From: Venturia oleaginea
Taxonomy: Eukaryota > Ascomycota > Dothideomycetes > Venturiales > Venturiaceae
Length of the DNA stretch: 64,000 nt
Direction: 5' to 3'
NCBI GenBank assembly: GCA_013176395.1
Contig: JABMLP010000016.1
Span: 1,240,001-1,304,000, forward strand
A program made the translations under genes and the position numbers. The notes beneath the pieces were generated by a model. That model was not told the DNA's origin. It made no database searches and was given only the letters and a program-made list of their open reading frames with translations. Shown here in pieces: positions 34,901 to 46,329 of the stretch. How positions within the stretch are numbered: the first letter of the stretch is position 1; the number at the start of each line of letters is the position of its first letter.

Positions 34901-36274
34901 AAGGAAGAATGTAAGTTGCCATATTTTGCAAGCCAAACGCTGAGTCTTTTATAGTTCTTTTTGCTTCTAAACAACTTGGGTTGCAGTTGCGCTGATTAGA
35001 CATGGGGGGAGGTCTCCCTCTGACATATAAATTTGTAACCAACTATGGTTGACGCAGTCAAAGCGATTTCGACGCAGTCTTTTCGACTGATTATTTGAGA
35101 AGGAGTCTCGCATCGCACTTTCGCACCACCCACAAACATTTCTTAAAACTTTAGCTATATCACCGATTACTTCAAGATATACCACCTATAAATAGCTCCC
35201 AAGACTTCAGCTACATCACCAACTACTTCACTACACACCATGTTTCAACCAAGAACTCACCAATTCGAATCGTTTTGTAGTCTAATCGTCTCACATCAGC
35301 CACGAGCAACCCGCCTCTTTTTTGTCCCTAAGAGCCACGTCACTCCACATGTCACCACTGGATATTAGATGCTGGAGACAAGATAAGACGGTTCTAGGAA
35401 ATCAAATGTCTATCATAACAACCCCGACAGTGGTACCCACCATGAATTCGTAGCCAGTTGTCCAAAAACGACGCGCCCGATGAATTTGCAAACCCTCTCG
35501 AGAGATATGCAAAGACTGCATATTCTGATCTCGGTGAAGAAATCAAGGTCTCTTCTTTCGAAGATGAGACCGTCGTCGGCGATCTGGCTTTTGTCCCTGG
35601 GACGGGAACTCGATAAAGCTATGGCCACAACTGGCTCGAACCCTCGAAATGTTTGATCTTGCAATCCCTGAAGCGTCCGAGATGGACTTGCTCATCGATA
35701 CACATTTCATAACTGAGGGAAATCCCGGAGCGGTAACGCAGATAAGGAAGGAGATATGGGAGGTCGACTAAGAATATAGAGTACTACTAGAATTGGATTT
35801 TGTTGGGGCACGCAAAAGAGGATGAGAGCTTGGAAGGATGGTAAAGGAGGTTTTAGGACGTTGAGAAGGAGAGTAATGAAGTCTAGATGTTAAACTTGTC
35901 ATAGCATCCCAATCTTGCTTTTCGTAGGTTTTTAACAGGTTGAGAACTACAAATAGTTTATCGAAAAACACCAACGCGAATTTGGGAGAAGGAGTCGAAA
36001 TATCCTTCCCCATTTTTCAGAGACTCGTCTAAGACCAAGAATAATGCATTAATTGGCCCCAGAAATCAATCTCCTTTGATTGCAAAGACCTACCAAAGTG
36101 CCTGCGCCGCTGTCGTGTCCTCGCGAGGAAGAGCTCGAATCAGACCACGACGCCATGAACAAAGATCTTCCCTTCATGATACACTGATAATCCATCCGTA
36201 TTCTCTTTCTCCTTTTCCAACTATTCTCGGCCCCGTAATTCCCCTTTCATCTAGCCGATAAATCTAATAAAGAT
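34901..36274. other. No gene supported
   Basis: Frames are short and lack recognisable content. Part of this stretch may be the eroded 5' portion of the hAT-like remnant that follows, but I could not align it. Confidence 0.3.
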
Positions 36275-36595
36275 GTGGTCGGAATCAGAACCCCTTCCTC
36301 CCCCAGCAGACCATCTTTTGGCCCCCTACTTCGCGTCAGCTACAAAATTCCGGTTGCGGGTAATGCGGTCGAGATTGAACGTCTTTTCACTGCCTGTAAA
36401 GATATAGGTTATGACTCTCGAGGAACCGCATTGCGTATGGCAGTGCGTCCAGTACTTATTCCTTATATAGTAATGTTGAGTATGTTCTCCATCAGACGTG
36501 TGTTTAGTACCTCGAACGGCTCTAATATGCATTTCCGCTCGTGCATTCGTTTCTCAACATACTCAGAGAGTTGGATGAAGGTCGTAGGTTGGTGA
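36275..36595 (+). pseudogene. Degenerate hAT-type transposase C-terminal fragment
   Basis: The frame contains YKIPVAGNAVEIERLFTACK followed by DIGYDSRGTALR, which resembles the hAT dimerisation region (PxSxVGVERLFSxARDIxxxRRxxL). Only this block is recognisable; the rest of the transposase and any terminal repeats were not found. The call rests on one motif. Confidence 0.4.
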
Positions 36596-37964
36596 GAATG
36601 TATAACCGTATACGATTACCTGTTTTTGGAGGCGTACCTGGACGATGCGTTTGCTTGGAGTTCGACGACGATAAAGTTACTGTCCTAGAGGCCTGTTCGT
36701 ACCATGATGGATTATTTCGTTTGCTGTTTGGACATTAGTACTCATAATCTTTAGCTGGCGCACTTTTGACAAGGGAGTCGGACTATTAAGCTCATTTGTC
36801 TTTTCGACGACGAGACAGATCGAAGCAAGGGGTTCTTTTCGTGTGTCATAAAGAAAACGCTGAGGCGGCGATAACGGTATCACAGGTGACAAGACTTCAG
36901 AAGCGCTGAACAGACCTGGATTTGTTCTTCTTGAATGGCTGAAAACATGGAGTTGATGGTTGTGGAAGAGCGAGATGCGAGCCCCTTTCGTCCGACTTGG
37001 GCTTGGCATACGCGACATCTACACGACGCGTGCGTACTATCTTCATCCCCCATCACCAACCGCCAACCGCCAAGTCACAATCAATGGCTGAGAAATGAAG
37101 CCTTACCATGTCCTAGGAATTAGCTTGAGGAGACCAACCTGGAGTTGCCAATTCCATTACCTGAGGTTGAAGTATGAAGCCGGAGCATGAACGAGCGTGC
37201 TCGAGGGCCAGGTTGCCAAACAGCATTAGCTAGGCTTATTGTAGTCAATAGTTGCTAACATTGCTGAAGAACATGGTCGCCAAGATCAGTATGTTTGATG
37301 CAAGCGACATTAAAGTCTAAAAAGGCTGATTATGACACAGGAATCACCAATACATTCCACCTTGCCCTCAAGGATGCCATCCTAACTCGAGATAATTGTT
37401 CCTCCATAGCCTCCACCTACGCTCAAAATATACGATCCTCCTCACGCCAGAGTCCCACCATCTTGCAGCAGCTCCTGTACAGCGTTCGCGAAAGAGAGAT
37501 GAGAGTAAATGCTCGGGATCTTCATATTCGTCTAGACTCGAAACTTAGCGAAACTTGACGATCCCATACATGTCGAGTATAGGCTCATGTCCCTCTGTCC
37601 GGTTGTGCTGCTGTATTAATTGATACAGCGACAAGCTCCGGGAGAATCGATCCTCTTGAAAGAGTGCGAGGCCGGGGCCAACGCAACTAGCGTGGGTGCA
37701 GGACCCAACAACATGAAAGGATAATCTGCCAAGGCATGAGGTTTGCTGGAAATGTGGCAAAATTGAATTTCATAACCAGCAGAAATTTTTAGGAACGGCA
37801 ATTTGAGGCACAATTTCATCAGAGGTCCGAATTTTAGATTACCAAGATCTTAAGGAACGATAGTATGAAATACACTAATACCAGATCTCCGAACACAAGC
37901 TGACCCACTACCTAAGGAATGACAATTTGAAGCACAGATTAGCGAGAGGGAGACAATCTCGACC
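36596..37964. other. No gene supported
   Basis: Several 60-110 codon frames occur on both strands, without domains or convincing introns. An 87-codon plus-strand frame at 37295-37558 is the longest near the P450 3' end and is unrecognised. Confidence 0.35.
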
Positions 37965-39823
37965 TCAAAGCTTTCGAGTAATCATCGCGCGAACACCCTC
38001 CGAATCAAGCCTTCCTTGTGGAATCACCCAATCGCGCTCCAAAGCAACGTCACGATCATCTGTCTCGAATGGTACCATGTCGAATTTTGAGAACATTGTC
38101 GCGATGCTCTGAAATACCATGTTCATCGCGAGGTTCTTCCCGATACACCCTCGAGTGCCGCGGCCGAAGTTCACCATGTAGGATTGCAGGCTCCTGCCTT
38201 TCTCCGCCTCCAACCAGCGCTCTGGAATGAAATCGTGTGGCTGTGGGAAGACTTCCTTATTGTAATGAGTGAAGTATGACACGGAGGACAAGGGTGTGCC
38301 TGCTGGAATAACCCAATCTTTGTATTGCAAGGCTTCTGGAGCAACACGTGGACTTCTTGCGACGACTCCGCTATGAAGACGGAAGCCTTCATTGATGAGC
38401 GCAGAAAGATATGGCAGCTGTTGAAGTTCCGCACTTGTTGGCGCAACAGGTCTGGACATAAGAGGCTTGAGCTCGGCGCGAAGCCTTGAAAGTCTGAAAA
38501 GAAAGGTCAGTCCTGCCTCCTGTCCAGAGAACATTTAGCACTCACTTGTCAGGATTATCCATCACGTGGTAGGCGATTTGGGCAATGGCTTTTGCTGGTA
38601 CCGGGCTCCACAAGATCAACATGACCCAGCATTCTTCAGTCAGACGATCGAGCGCCTTTTCCGCGTCAGGCAATTTGGTGCTGTCGCGGAGTTCTTCGAA
38701 GGTCGTCTTTCTCTCGCGCTCTTTCTCGTTGCTGTAGTCACCGTCGTGCGCAAGCACGTCTCGAATTTGGCCTTTCATCATCTTGTTTGTGTCAGCCTTT
38801 GCTTCATCATTTCTTTCCAATAGAAAACTCACTTCTCTAAGAGACAACAGTTGGGAGAAATGTGGAGTGATCTTGTTAACGATGGAACGTGGCAGATTCT
38901 TCACTACGTTGGGCAGCCATTCGAATTGTGTGGCCAACTTGAGGAATTGGGCGAAATGGACCGCATCATCTTGCCAATGCTCAGCCAAGCCTTTGTCTCG
39001 AAGAAGACCAAGATCTTGGGCGAAGAAAGTCGCAGAGACACAATCAATGCCTGAAGGGCGAATGGTTAGCAACATCTATCGAAACCACTCTTGACCGACT
39101 TACTGAAAGCCAAACTCGCAACGCTAAGATTAACAGGTGCTTTGGATTCGAAATGCTCCTGCATCCTCTGGCACATTCGCTCAACTTTATCCTGGATGTT
39201 CGACTCCTCGCTTTGAACCTTACGACCAGCAAAGAAAGGTGAGAGAGCTTGTCGGCGAATTTTGTGCTGATCATGGCCAATGCTGAAGCCAGTGGACTTG
39301 TCAGAGTCAGGCGAGAAGGTGGTATGGCAATCTCGCTTAGCAGGTGCTGATGCATAAATGGTGTTGTAGAAATCTACATCTGCGACATGGAGTTCGAATG
39401 GGTTAATGCGGACGATTGGGCCTGTGAATCGGTGTCAGAACAGAACATGAATGCTGAAAGAGATGGAAACATACCATATTTCTTGTGCATCTTCTCGATC
39501 TCCCAAATGTACATGCCGACGCCATTGAAGACATCATAGTAAGTCTCATACCAGCGTGTCAAGGCAGCTAACTTTGGACCAGGGAACTTGGCTAGGGGAT
39601 GGAAGTAGAGACGGTAGATGGCAACATAGATGATGTAACAGACAAAGAATGTAACTGTAGCTCCCAAAAGAGGGATCGCCTGCACGTTGATAGCTGGCTG
39701 TAAACTCGCTGTCTTAGAGCCCATTCCGCCGAGGGAGGTTAGCGCTGGTATAGGCGACGAATAATTGTCGAACTCACTGACGACAGCCATGAATGGCGCG
39801 GACTTGAGCTCAATGCCAGTCAT
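37965..39823 (-). CDS. Cytochrome P450, trichodiene-oxygenase-like, with abnormal I-helix
   Basis: Preferred exons are the complement of 37965-38493, 38546-38781, 38833-39050, 39104-39421 and 39475-39823, giving 549 residues. The 51-nt segment 38782-38832 has GTGAGT and CTGAC but no stop and a multiple-of-three length, so it could be retained (566 residues). An N-terminal anchor ([19 protein letters not shown]) precedes [14 protein letters not shown]. The K-helix ExxR is in NEGFRLH, the PERW block is present and the haem loop is [14 protein letters not shown]. The I-helix, normally (A/G)GxxT, reads [18 protein letters not shown] and lacks the oxygen-activating Thr. Fungal relatives oxidise terpenoids and other lipophiles in the ER. 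The gene may be functionally impaired. Confidence 0.85.
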
Positions 39824-41456
39824 GCTTGCTGATTGAGTGGTCTTGTTTTGATCGAAAGTTTTTGTAAGAATGAGTTGAAGGTAAGTGGAAGTGAATGTCT
39901 AATGCTCTTCATTCCTCGAGGAACCTGGATGTTTATATACTCACCTCTGTCTTAGATGGCCAGAATTTCCAACAACTTGATGTCTACAAGCCCAACCTAC
40001 CTCGACTGTACGGCCTTGAACGATCGGCGATTTGTGGGCCCGGCGATTTGTGGGCCCGGCGACTTGTTCGCCCCTTGGCTATCAATATGCCTGGGAAACC
40101 AGATCAGGCATTCGGACTCCATGGCTTGTCAATATCCTCCAGAGCCACGAAATATGGATCGGTTCCAGAAGATGCAGTGTAACGGCGAGGCAGCCTATCT
40201 CATTCGATGCAAGGCTCAGCCTGCAATGTCGCTGACACCACCTTCGAGGGCCGTTTACTGATGATTTGGTTGGGCAGCGGGACGTTGACTGGCGTGGCCG
40301 CTGCCGCGTCTAGTTGTCCTGTTTGGCTTTTTCCAAAGGATAATCTGGCCTGCGTGCGAAGATTGAGATTTGACGACAACTGAAAGAGAGAGAGAGAGAG
40401 CGCGTAATCAGAGGTATTTTCTGATCTCTACCGGATCGGCCGAGGACATTACAATTAGGGCTAAAGGCCAACAAGGTGCCATCAGGTGATTTTTATCAAT
40501 ACTCGTAAGCCTCCGAAGATTGCCTTGGATATCTCTGTTCTTACTGGGCCATTTCACGGTTGTCTACCAGAAATTACTTGCACTTGCAATGTGTCTATCT
40601 CTTTGTGGATCCACTCTTTCATCAAGAAGCACAAACGCGCTTCGAGAAACTTCCTTGGGCCCTGCAATCACGAGAAACAGGCTGGCGCGGTACAACAATG
40701 GTATGATTAATCCAATCCTGCGCAAGGTTTAGCTGTCAATCTTGCTGGGCATCAAGGATGATCTGATCTCCCTTTCCATGCATGGAGTACATGAGTACTT
40801 GACGCCATTCGAGCGCCTGCCGCTGCTGCTTCATTAAGTCGAGCGTTGCCAACGTGCCACAATTCGTCGGATGAAAACAATTTTGCAGCTACTATCATCA
40901 TCAGGAACCGGAGTCGGGCAGTCTCTTCATTTTGTTGCTCTTTTCCGTACTACAACTCCCCAAATTGCCTTTCTCTGTCATGATCTTGGTCACTTTGTTA
41001 TATTAATTCTCTCCGCTCACACATACAGCAGGTTGAGCTTCGCTGTAGAGTCAAGTCTTCCAGCAGGGGCAACCTTATGTCAAATTGCGCGAAGAACGGG
41101 ATTACCTTTGCCTCGAATGATGACCCGAGACCACAGTGTGATCTATCCAATTCGATGCAAGGCCTGCTGCCATGCCTCTGGTAGCACGAAACATCAGCAG
41201 CAGCACCTGTAACAACATCCACCCAGTCAACGGGCCTAGTCTGCCTGGATGTTTGCAGTCTATAACGTGAAGATAGCTGGCCCCTCGGGGCCAACGACAA
41301 TGGAAAGGCCACGGGAACCCTATCGGTTCCAATAGATGCTGTGAAACGCTCGCGAACTCTACCCGATTCGGCGCGAGGCTTGGTACACAAGGATCTCTTG
41401 GGTTTTGCCGCACTATTCCCTGCACGTTACGCAGAATTCTATTTCAGAACCAAGTA
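39824..41456. other. Upstream region of the P450; repeats but no gene
   Basis: No coding sequence is supported. A GA dinucleotide run lies at about 40385-40401. Short similar blocks recur near 40150-40230 and 41140-41360 (ATCGGTTCCA-A-GATGC-GTGTAACG; ATTCGATGCAAGGC), suggesting fragments of a dispersed repeat. Confidence 0.35.
40025..40072. repeat. 16-bp tandem repeat, three units
   Basis: CGGCGATTTGTGGGCC occurs twice in a row, followed by a third unit CGGCGACTTGTTCGCC with three changes. Confidence 0.7.
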
Positions 41457-41604
41457 CTATGGTCTGGAGGGTATTACATGTTAGGACGGGGATCATCCAC
41501 AAGGGCCTCGGGGCCTCCAATTCTCGTAGATTCTGTTGTTTTTAGTATGTATAGGACCTGGTAAGTGATCCGCGTCCTAACATGTAATATCCTCCAGACC
41601 ATAG
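41457..41604. mobile_element. 148-bp TA-flanked MITE, family B
   Basis: The left arm CTATGGTCTGGAGGGTATTA...GGACG-GGATCA is complementary to the right end over about 39 bp with two mismatches. TA flanks both sides (41455-41456, 41605-41606). The terminal CTATGG is shared with the family A elements, but the interior is unrelated. It has no coding capacity. Confidence 0.8.
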
Positions 41605-41606
41605 TA

Positions 41607-42113
41607 TAACAGCAGCCTCGTTACCATTGCCTGGGTATTCCGATGGAGTGGTTTCATGTTCGCGAACTGTGGGATCGTACCAGATTGTCAGATAGTGTCG
41701 ATACTGCAGCCGCACTCGTTTGGCGGCACGGTCTTCTCCTCGCCTCAGTACCATGGGCTGGTCCACAAGCTGCCACTATTGGTCCGTCGATTTTTGAAGC
41801 GCCATGGTAATGTACGTCCATGGGTGAAAGAAATTCTGCAGCACAATCCTTTTGCCATCGACTGTAGTCGAACGCTTGATAGGGCTGCTCCTTCTCACGT
41901 CACGATACTTGTGACCAATTGGACTTCCCACGAGTGATGATTGGCCTCCGGCTGCTCTAGCAGCCTAAAACACCCCTCTTGATTGACAAGCCCTCTCGTG
42001 GCAGGAACCAACGACCATGCAGGTTTGCTTACGGAAGCGCCCATCTCTAACTGTCCCCACCATATCCCCTTATCAAATCTCCAAGATCGACCGGCCTCCT
42101 CCAGCCTGTAATT
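41607..42113. other. No gene supported; probable upstream region of the next gene
   Basis: No domain-bearing frame. The last 100 bases before the ATG at 42114 are pyrimidine-rich on the plus strand, as in fungal promoters. Confidence 0.35.
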
Positions 42114-42950
42114 ATGTGGTTCCGATCATGCAAGGTCGATGCAGAAGGCTTCTGGAATTTCTATCCGATTTGTGAGACCCTACTTCCCGCAAACCGGAGG
42201 GACACGGCCCCCGATTGGACGGCACGCAGCTGGAGGGAACGCCTAAAAAGGATCTTGTCCTCCCCACCTTTTTGGGGATTGGTTTTCGTGGATGAAAATG
42301 TTGCATTTGGTACGCGGTGCAGAGCTCTCTTCATTGAGTGAGTGGTATCTTCATACTTTGTTTTTGTGCTCAAGGCATGAAGTTTTTCTTCTTTGTTCCG
42401 TAGTCCTGGGTGTCTATCTGGTGGAATGATGAATATTACTGAAAGAATTACCCCGGGATTTACTTGGCGGTCTGAGATCGGATTGCAGAACATGGCACAT
42501 GGCATACTTGGGATCACCCTGTATCCGTGTCCTGGGTTGCGAAACCCTTTCTTTGTTCCGCAATGCTGCAAGATTAATAGAAAACCATGGAAGTGGATCA
42601 AGGCACTTCTTAACCGCGTTTTGAGGGTTTGGTTCCGATCACACGTTTTGGTTCCTTGGTCTTTTGCATCGATCGCGACAGGCTGCTGGGTACTTCTGTT
42701 TCGCTCAAGGGATTCCTTCTTCATTCTAGAATTCCGGTACTATGGCCCAAATTTATCACCATGTCAGTTGTTTCACGATCTCTTGTTGCACATCGATGCA
42801 TCATCGTGGAGAATATGTCTTTTGTTCTGGCCGAGCGGAGAGGACCATTCACGTGATTTTATTACTTGCCAGCCCAGAACGAGAAGTGCTCCGATGATAA
42901 GAATGGGTCGAACCAGAATACAAGCGACGCAGACGATGGGGAGAGTCTAG
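42114..42950 (+). CDS. Unrecognised two-exon gene
   Basis: Exon 1 (42114-42337) and exon 2 (42404-42950) join across a 66-nt intron with donor GTGAGT and acceptor CCGTAG, giving 256 residues. The two frames join in phase and both are open to the boundary, which is the main support. The protein is rich in Trp and Arg (GFWNFYPICETLL, RSWRERLKRIL, GMMNITERITPGFTW). It has a hydrophobic patch (WSFASIATGCWVLLF) but no clear signal peptide and no known motif. A minus-strand frame overlaps at 42161-42724, so chance cannot be ruled out. The C-terminal part after residue 170 is less convincing and may contain a further intron. Confidence 0.35.
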
Positions 42951-43914
42951 CATAAGAGCAGTTACAAGCCTGAGATGAGGGACGTGCTTGAAGTTGTCGA
43001 TGATCTGCGCAAAATGAAGCGGGTTGTCATCTGGATGGGCTCGAAGTGGCGATCCATCTCGATGTTGCAGAAAACTAGCCCTTGTAGAAAGGTGTACGCG
43101 AAGGACGGAAGGCTGGTCAAAGGGTGAGGGAGTACCGTCAACTCTGTGGTACAGAGACTCGGTGGGTCCTATTTGTTGTTTGTATGGGTTCAACCACTGA
43201 TCTCTGAGGTTGCACTCCTGGCGCCTCGATCGATACTCACTTCCTTTCTCATCAGAGCTGCGAAAGCGTCCGTTTATGACACCAGTCGCCAGGAGCCTTC
43301 TGAGGAAATCATCACTCGCGCTTTCGATGCTCTCGGATCGGCTTGTGAAGATGACGAGACTCCTCAGATTTTAAAAAGATATTCCCATGTTACTGTCAGC
43401 TAGCTCAGTACTGGAGGACATCGCAATGTTCAATCTGGCTGTCTCACGGATATTCTTGGACCTTAAGAAGTGAGATGCTCGCTTCAGAAGAGAGGCCAGG
43501 AAGCCCGATCCGCTTGTTTTTGAAAAATTCCCAATAATTTTGTCCACGTTTGGCTCACTCCGATCAAGACTACGTCAGTCATAACCTCTCCATCACCCCA
43601 ATTTTATTTGCCTACGGTGCTTACACTCATGCTAGTCTTAACAGGCTACCATCGACTTACCACACCATTCACAATACAAATCAAGCAGACAAAACACTCT
43701 TCAATAGAAGCATCAGCAACAACCCATATCTCTTTACCAATCACAAAAATTTCAATATGAACACGCAGATTATTACCCAGAAGCTTGCAAAACCAGCACG
43801 GCCCCAAGAAAACACCATTTGCGAACGAAAAAAAACTTTTCAATTTTGGTGGCAATCCATATCAACAATGCCAATATGAATGGTCTCCCCTTCTCCTTCC
43901 AGCATCATGCTAGC
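42951..43914. other. No gene supported
   Basis: The longest frame (109 codons, plus strand from 43550) is Asn/Thr/His-rich and A/T-driven. It overlaps the 3' flank of the small secreted-protein gene and is probably not translated. Confidence 0.35.
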
Positions 43915-44129
43915 TCAAGGCTTCTTCTTGTTGCATATTCTGGGGTAGGAACTGGAACATCCCCAGGGGTGGCAGCAGGAATTGCAATCGTTGTCTTCGG
44001 CCGCTTGGCCGGGTTGTCTGCACTGCTCAATGTGTTAGTTGGTTGATTGTTATTTTGTGAGATGCTGCTTACTGCGAAGGCAGTCGATGTCAGACCGAGG
44101 ATGGTGAGGAAGGCGAGGGAAAAGTTCAT
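43915..44129 (-). CDS. Small secreted six-cysteine protein (knottin-like pattern)
   Basis: Two exons, complement of 43915-44022 and 44073-44129, encode 54 residues. Exon 1 is exactly a 19-residue signal peptide, MNFSLAFLTILGLTSTAFA. The 50-nt intron has GTAAGC, an ACTAACA branch site and a GAGCAG acceptor. Exon 2 gives a 35-residue mature part beginning at Cys, with Cys at mature positions 1, 13, 16, 17, 22 and 30: C-x11-C-x2-CC-x4-C-x7-C. C...C...CC...C...C is the inhibitor-cystine-knot order, found in small secreted fungal effectors and other knottins. The tail is basic (NKKKP). Without splicing the frame reads on as an Asn/Thr-rich peptide with no cysteines, so the spliced reading is much better. 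The role is unknown; apoplastic or extracellular action is an inference. Confidence 0.7.
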
Positions 44130-44751
44130 TGTGATGAGGTGTTGATGCTGGTGGATTGAGTGGAGGTATTCTTGTGTTGAAGATGAGTATAGCAACGTGG
44201 CGATGAGTGAATTGTCAAGGGAGGATGCTGAGGTACTCTAATTCCACCGAATCTCCAACAGCGTTCTAGTATATATATGTTGTTCTCCATGTATAGTACT
44301 CTCTCCACCTCCGCTCCTCCACAAAAGGGCTTCGACAGTCATCCGAGACCCGGCTAATTTAAGCATATAGTAGATGCAATATACATTCTCCCAAGTCCGA
44401 CGACCTTTTCCAACATTCTAGTATCACATAGTTTTGGGTGACCTTGTTGACTTGAAACATCTTAATTTTGTGATCGATTGTGCTAGATACGATGAAGTGT
44501 GCTAAATTTCTGGCGATAATTAGCATTGTGGTTTCCAGGTATTTTGCAGGATCGATTTATAGGAAAAGCGTACTCACGCTGCTGACTGCTAGCAATTTTC
44601 CCATCAGCATTGCCTTTCACGATTGTCGTGATTTCGAGCACTGAACTGACGGGTGGTTCTTATGAGCTATGAGTAAGCGAGAGCGCATTGATTTGGGAGA
44701 AATGCTTACTTTGAGTCAAGCTTCCGGCTCGTCCCACTCGACTTCGGGTCC
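44130..44751. other. Upstream region of the six-cysteine gene; 3' flank of the next gene
   Basis: A TATA-like run (TATATATA) lies near 44270-44280, about 145 bp upstream of the six-cysteine ATG on its coding strand. No other gene is seen. Confidence 0.4.
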
Positions 44752-45939
44752 CTAGACAATCGTATCTGTGAAGAGATAGACTTTGTCTTGCTCTAATACA
44801 CTCCTGCCTTTGAACGTGAATTCGCCTCTCCTGATCCCATCGAAGAGTCCACCAACATCGTACCCACTCCGATGAATTGTTTGTTCGATACTCCTGTGTG
44901 GATGAGGCTTCCAGTGGTCCTCGATCATGAAAAATGAGTACTCAACCTCGACGTTCTCGAGGCCGTGAAACGTCCAGCCTAGTGTCTCTCCGATCAGGTA
45001 GATTTGTTTCCAGCGTTCGAATCGTTGCTTGATAGTTGTAGTCGGGCAAAATTTCTCGCTGTCATCGTGGAAGGCAAGGGTCAAAAACTGCTCAGTCGGA
45101 TTCCAGGGGCTTGATGAAGAAAGTGCATTTGCGAAGCTTTGGAGGACCTTGCGGATTGCATCGTGATGTCGGCAATATGGGAATCCTGAACCAATATGAA
45201 TGTGAATCTCAACCATGCGAAACCGAGAGATGACATCAAAGTTGAGAAAACTGAAGCATACAGAACCCAGGTTTGGGCATAGGTTATCCGCTTGTTCACC
45301 GTCGTCTTTGCAGAGAAAACCTGGATGTGTGCCGTCTTTGCCACGCGGAAGATAGTCCCACAGACAAACGTCTAGATTGATAAACCTATACATGACTGCA
45401 GAGGCTTTGTAGTGAACTTGATGATTAACGAGCAATAGTGCCAGACCCTGTTTTGAGACCTTTTTGGAATCCCCACATTGGTATCAGATTGAGTTCTCAT
45501 TCCAGAACTCTGTACAATCCCGAAAGGAGTGGGCGAAGTACCATCTCGCAATGAGATTCCTGATTTCGGCAGGCAAAGCAAGGTATCGAAAATGCTCTGT
45601 TCGCCCCACCTCTTCAGCAACCGATGGCTTCGCAACTGCCGGTGACATCTGCTTCGCGCGACACAGCGCTTGGCTCATAAAGTCGGAGATGAAGCCAACA
45701 GACGATGCGCACTCCACCGCAGGACCAAATCCGACGAGGTCCTCGAGTGACTGGTTGACTGGTGTGGTGCTCGCATTCTGCAAAGCGGCTTCTTGGGCCT
45801 CAATCTGCTCCTGAAGACCATTCAGCGATCGCTCAATTTGCTCAAATGCCGCTTTCATGTCGCGTTTGGCCATCTGCACGATGTCGCCGGCCACTCTGAG
45901 GGCTTTGGCGTCGACTTTGTTTTCGGTCTCAGAAGACAT
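44752..45939 (-). pseudogene. F-box-like / DUF7730-like gene with a single in-frame TGA
   Basis: One minus-strand frame runs from ATG 45939 (MSSETENKVDAKAL) to a TAG at 44752 and is interrupted only by a TGA at about 45482-45486. Before the stop it reads HFRYLALPAEIRNLIARWYF, the usual start of fungal F-box-like domains. After it come GLALLLVNHQVHYKASAVMY, ISRFRMVEIHIHIG and FHGLENVEVEYSF, in the normal order for these 350-400 residue proteins. A coiled-coil-like helix precedes the domain (AAFEQIERSLNGLQEQIEAQ). I tried to explain the TGA by an intron (GTACAG donor nearby) but the phases do not match. It is most simply CGA-to-TGA. An upstream ATG at 46065 is possible. Confidence 0.6.
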
Positions 45940-46329
45940 ATCAGGTGAGATTGTGATTGAATCTATAATGGCGCTCGATTTGTGGTGGGTGAGTTGAGTG
46001 AAGGTGTGAAGTTCGACGGCTTCGGATGATGCTAGGTGGTAGTACAGGTCTACTTCACCTTGCACATGACCATATCGATAATTTTCCGGTGACGTTGCTG
46101 CTTGAGATTGCTAGAGTATATCAATAACGATCTCAAGATGAAAATTTCCACGATAAAAGATGCACCCGAAATCTAGGAGGTTGGAATGCCTCTCCATCAC
46201 AAGATAAAATTATGACTTTCGTTAGGAATGGCATCTAGTGCCTAGGTACCTTGCAGTCTGCTCAGCATTCATCTTTTTGACGGACAGCGCTTTCTCTCAC
46301 TCAATCGCATACAAGATCACACTCGTCGT
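45940..46329. other. Intergenic between F-box-like gene and CYP504-like gene
   Basis: Promoter of the F-box-like gene and 3' flank of the P450. No gene or repeat seen. Confidence 0.4.

Noticed and set aside
35600..35660. B-box-like GGTTCGAGCC, possible tRNA gene
   Set aside because: No A box, clover-leaf arms or terminator-like T run were found around it; no tRNA gene is supported anywhere in the window by eye.
42161..42724. 187-codon minus-strand open frame
   Set aside because: It overlaps a plus-strand two-exon model with good splice signals and shows no protein family.
45482..45486. Possible selenocysteine or programmed readthrough at the TGA
   Set aside because: Filamentous ascomycetes are not known to use selenocysteine, and no stem-loop or conserved context was seen; a CGA-to-TGA change is simpler.
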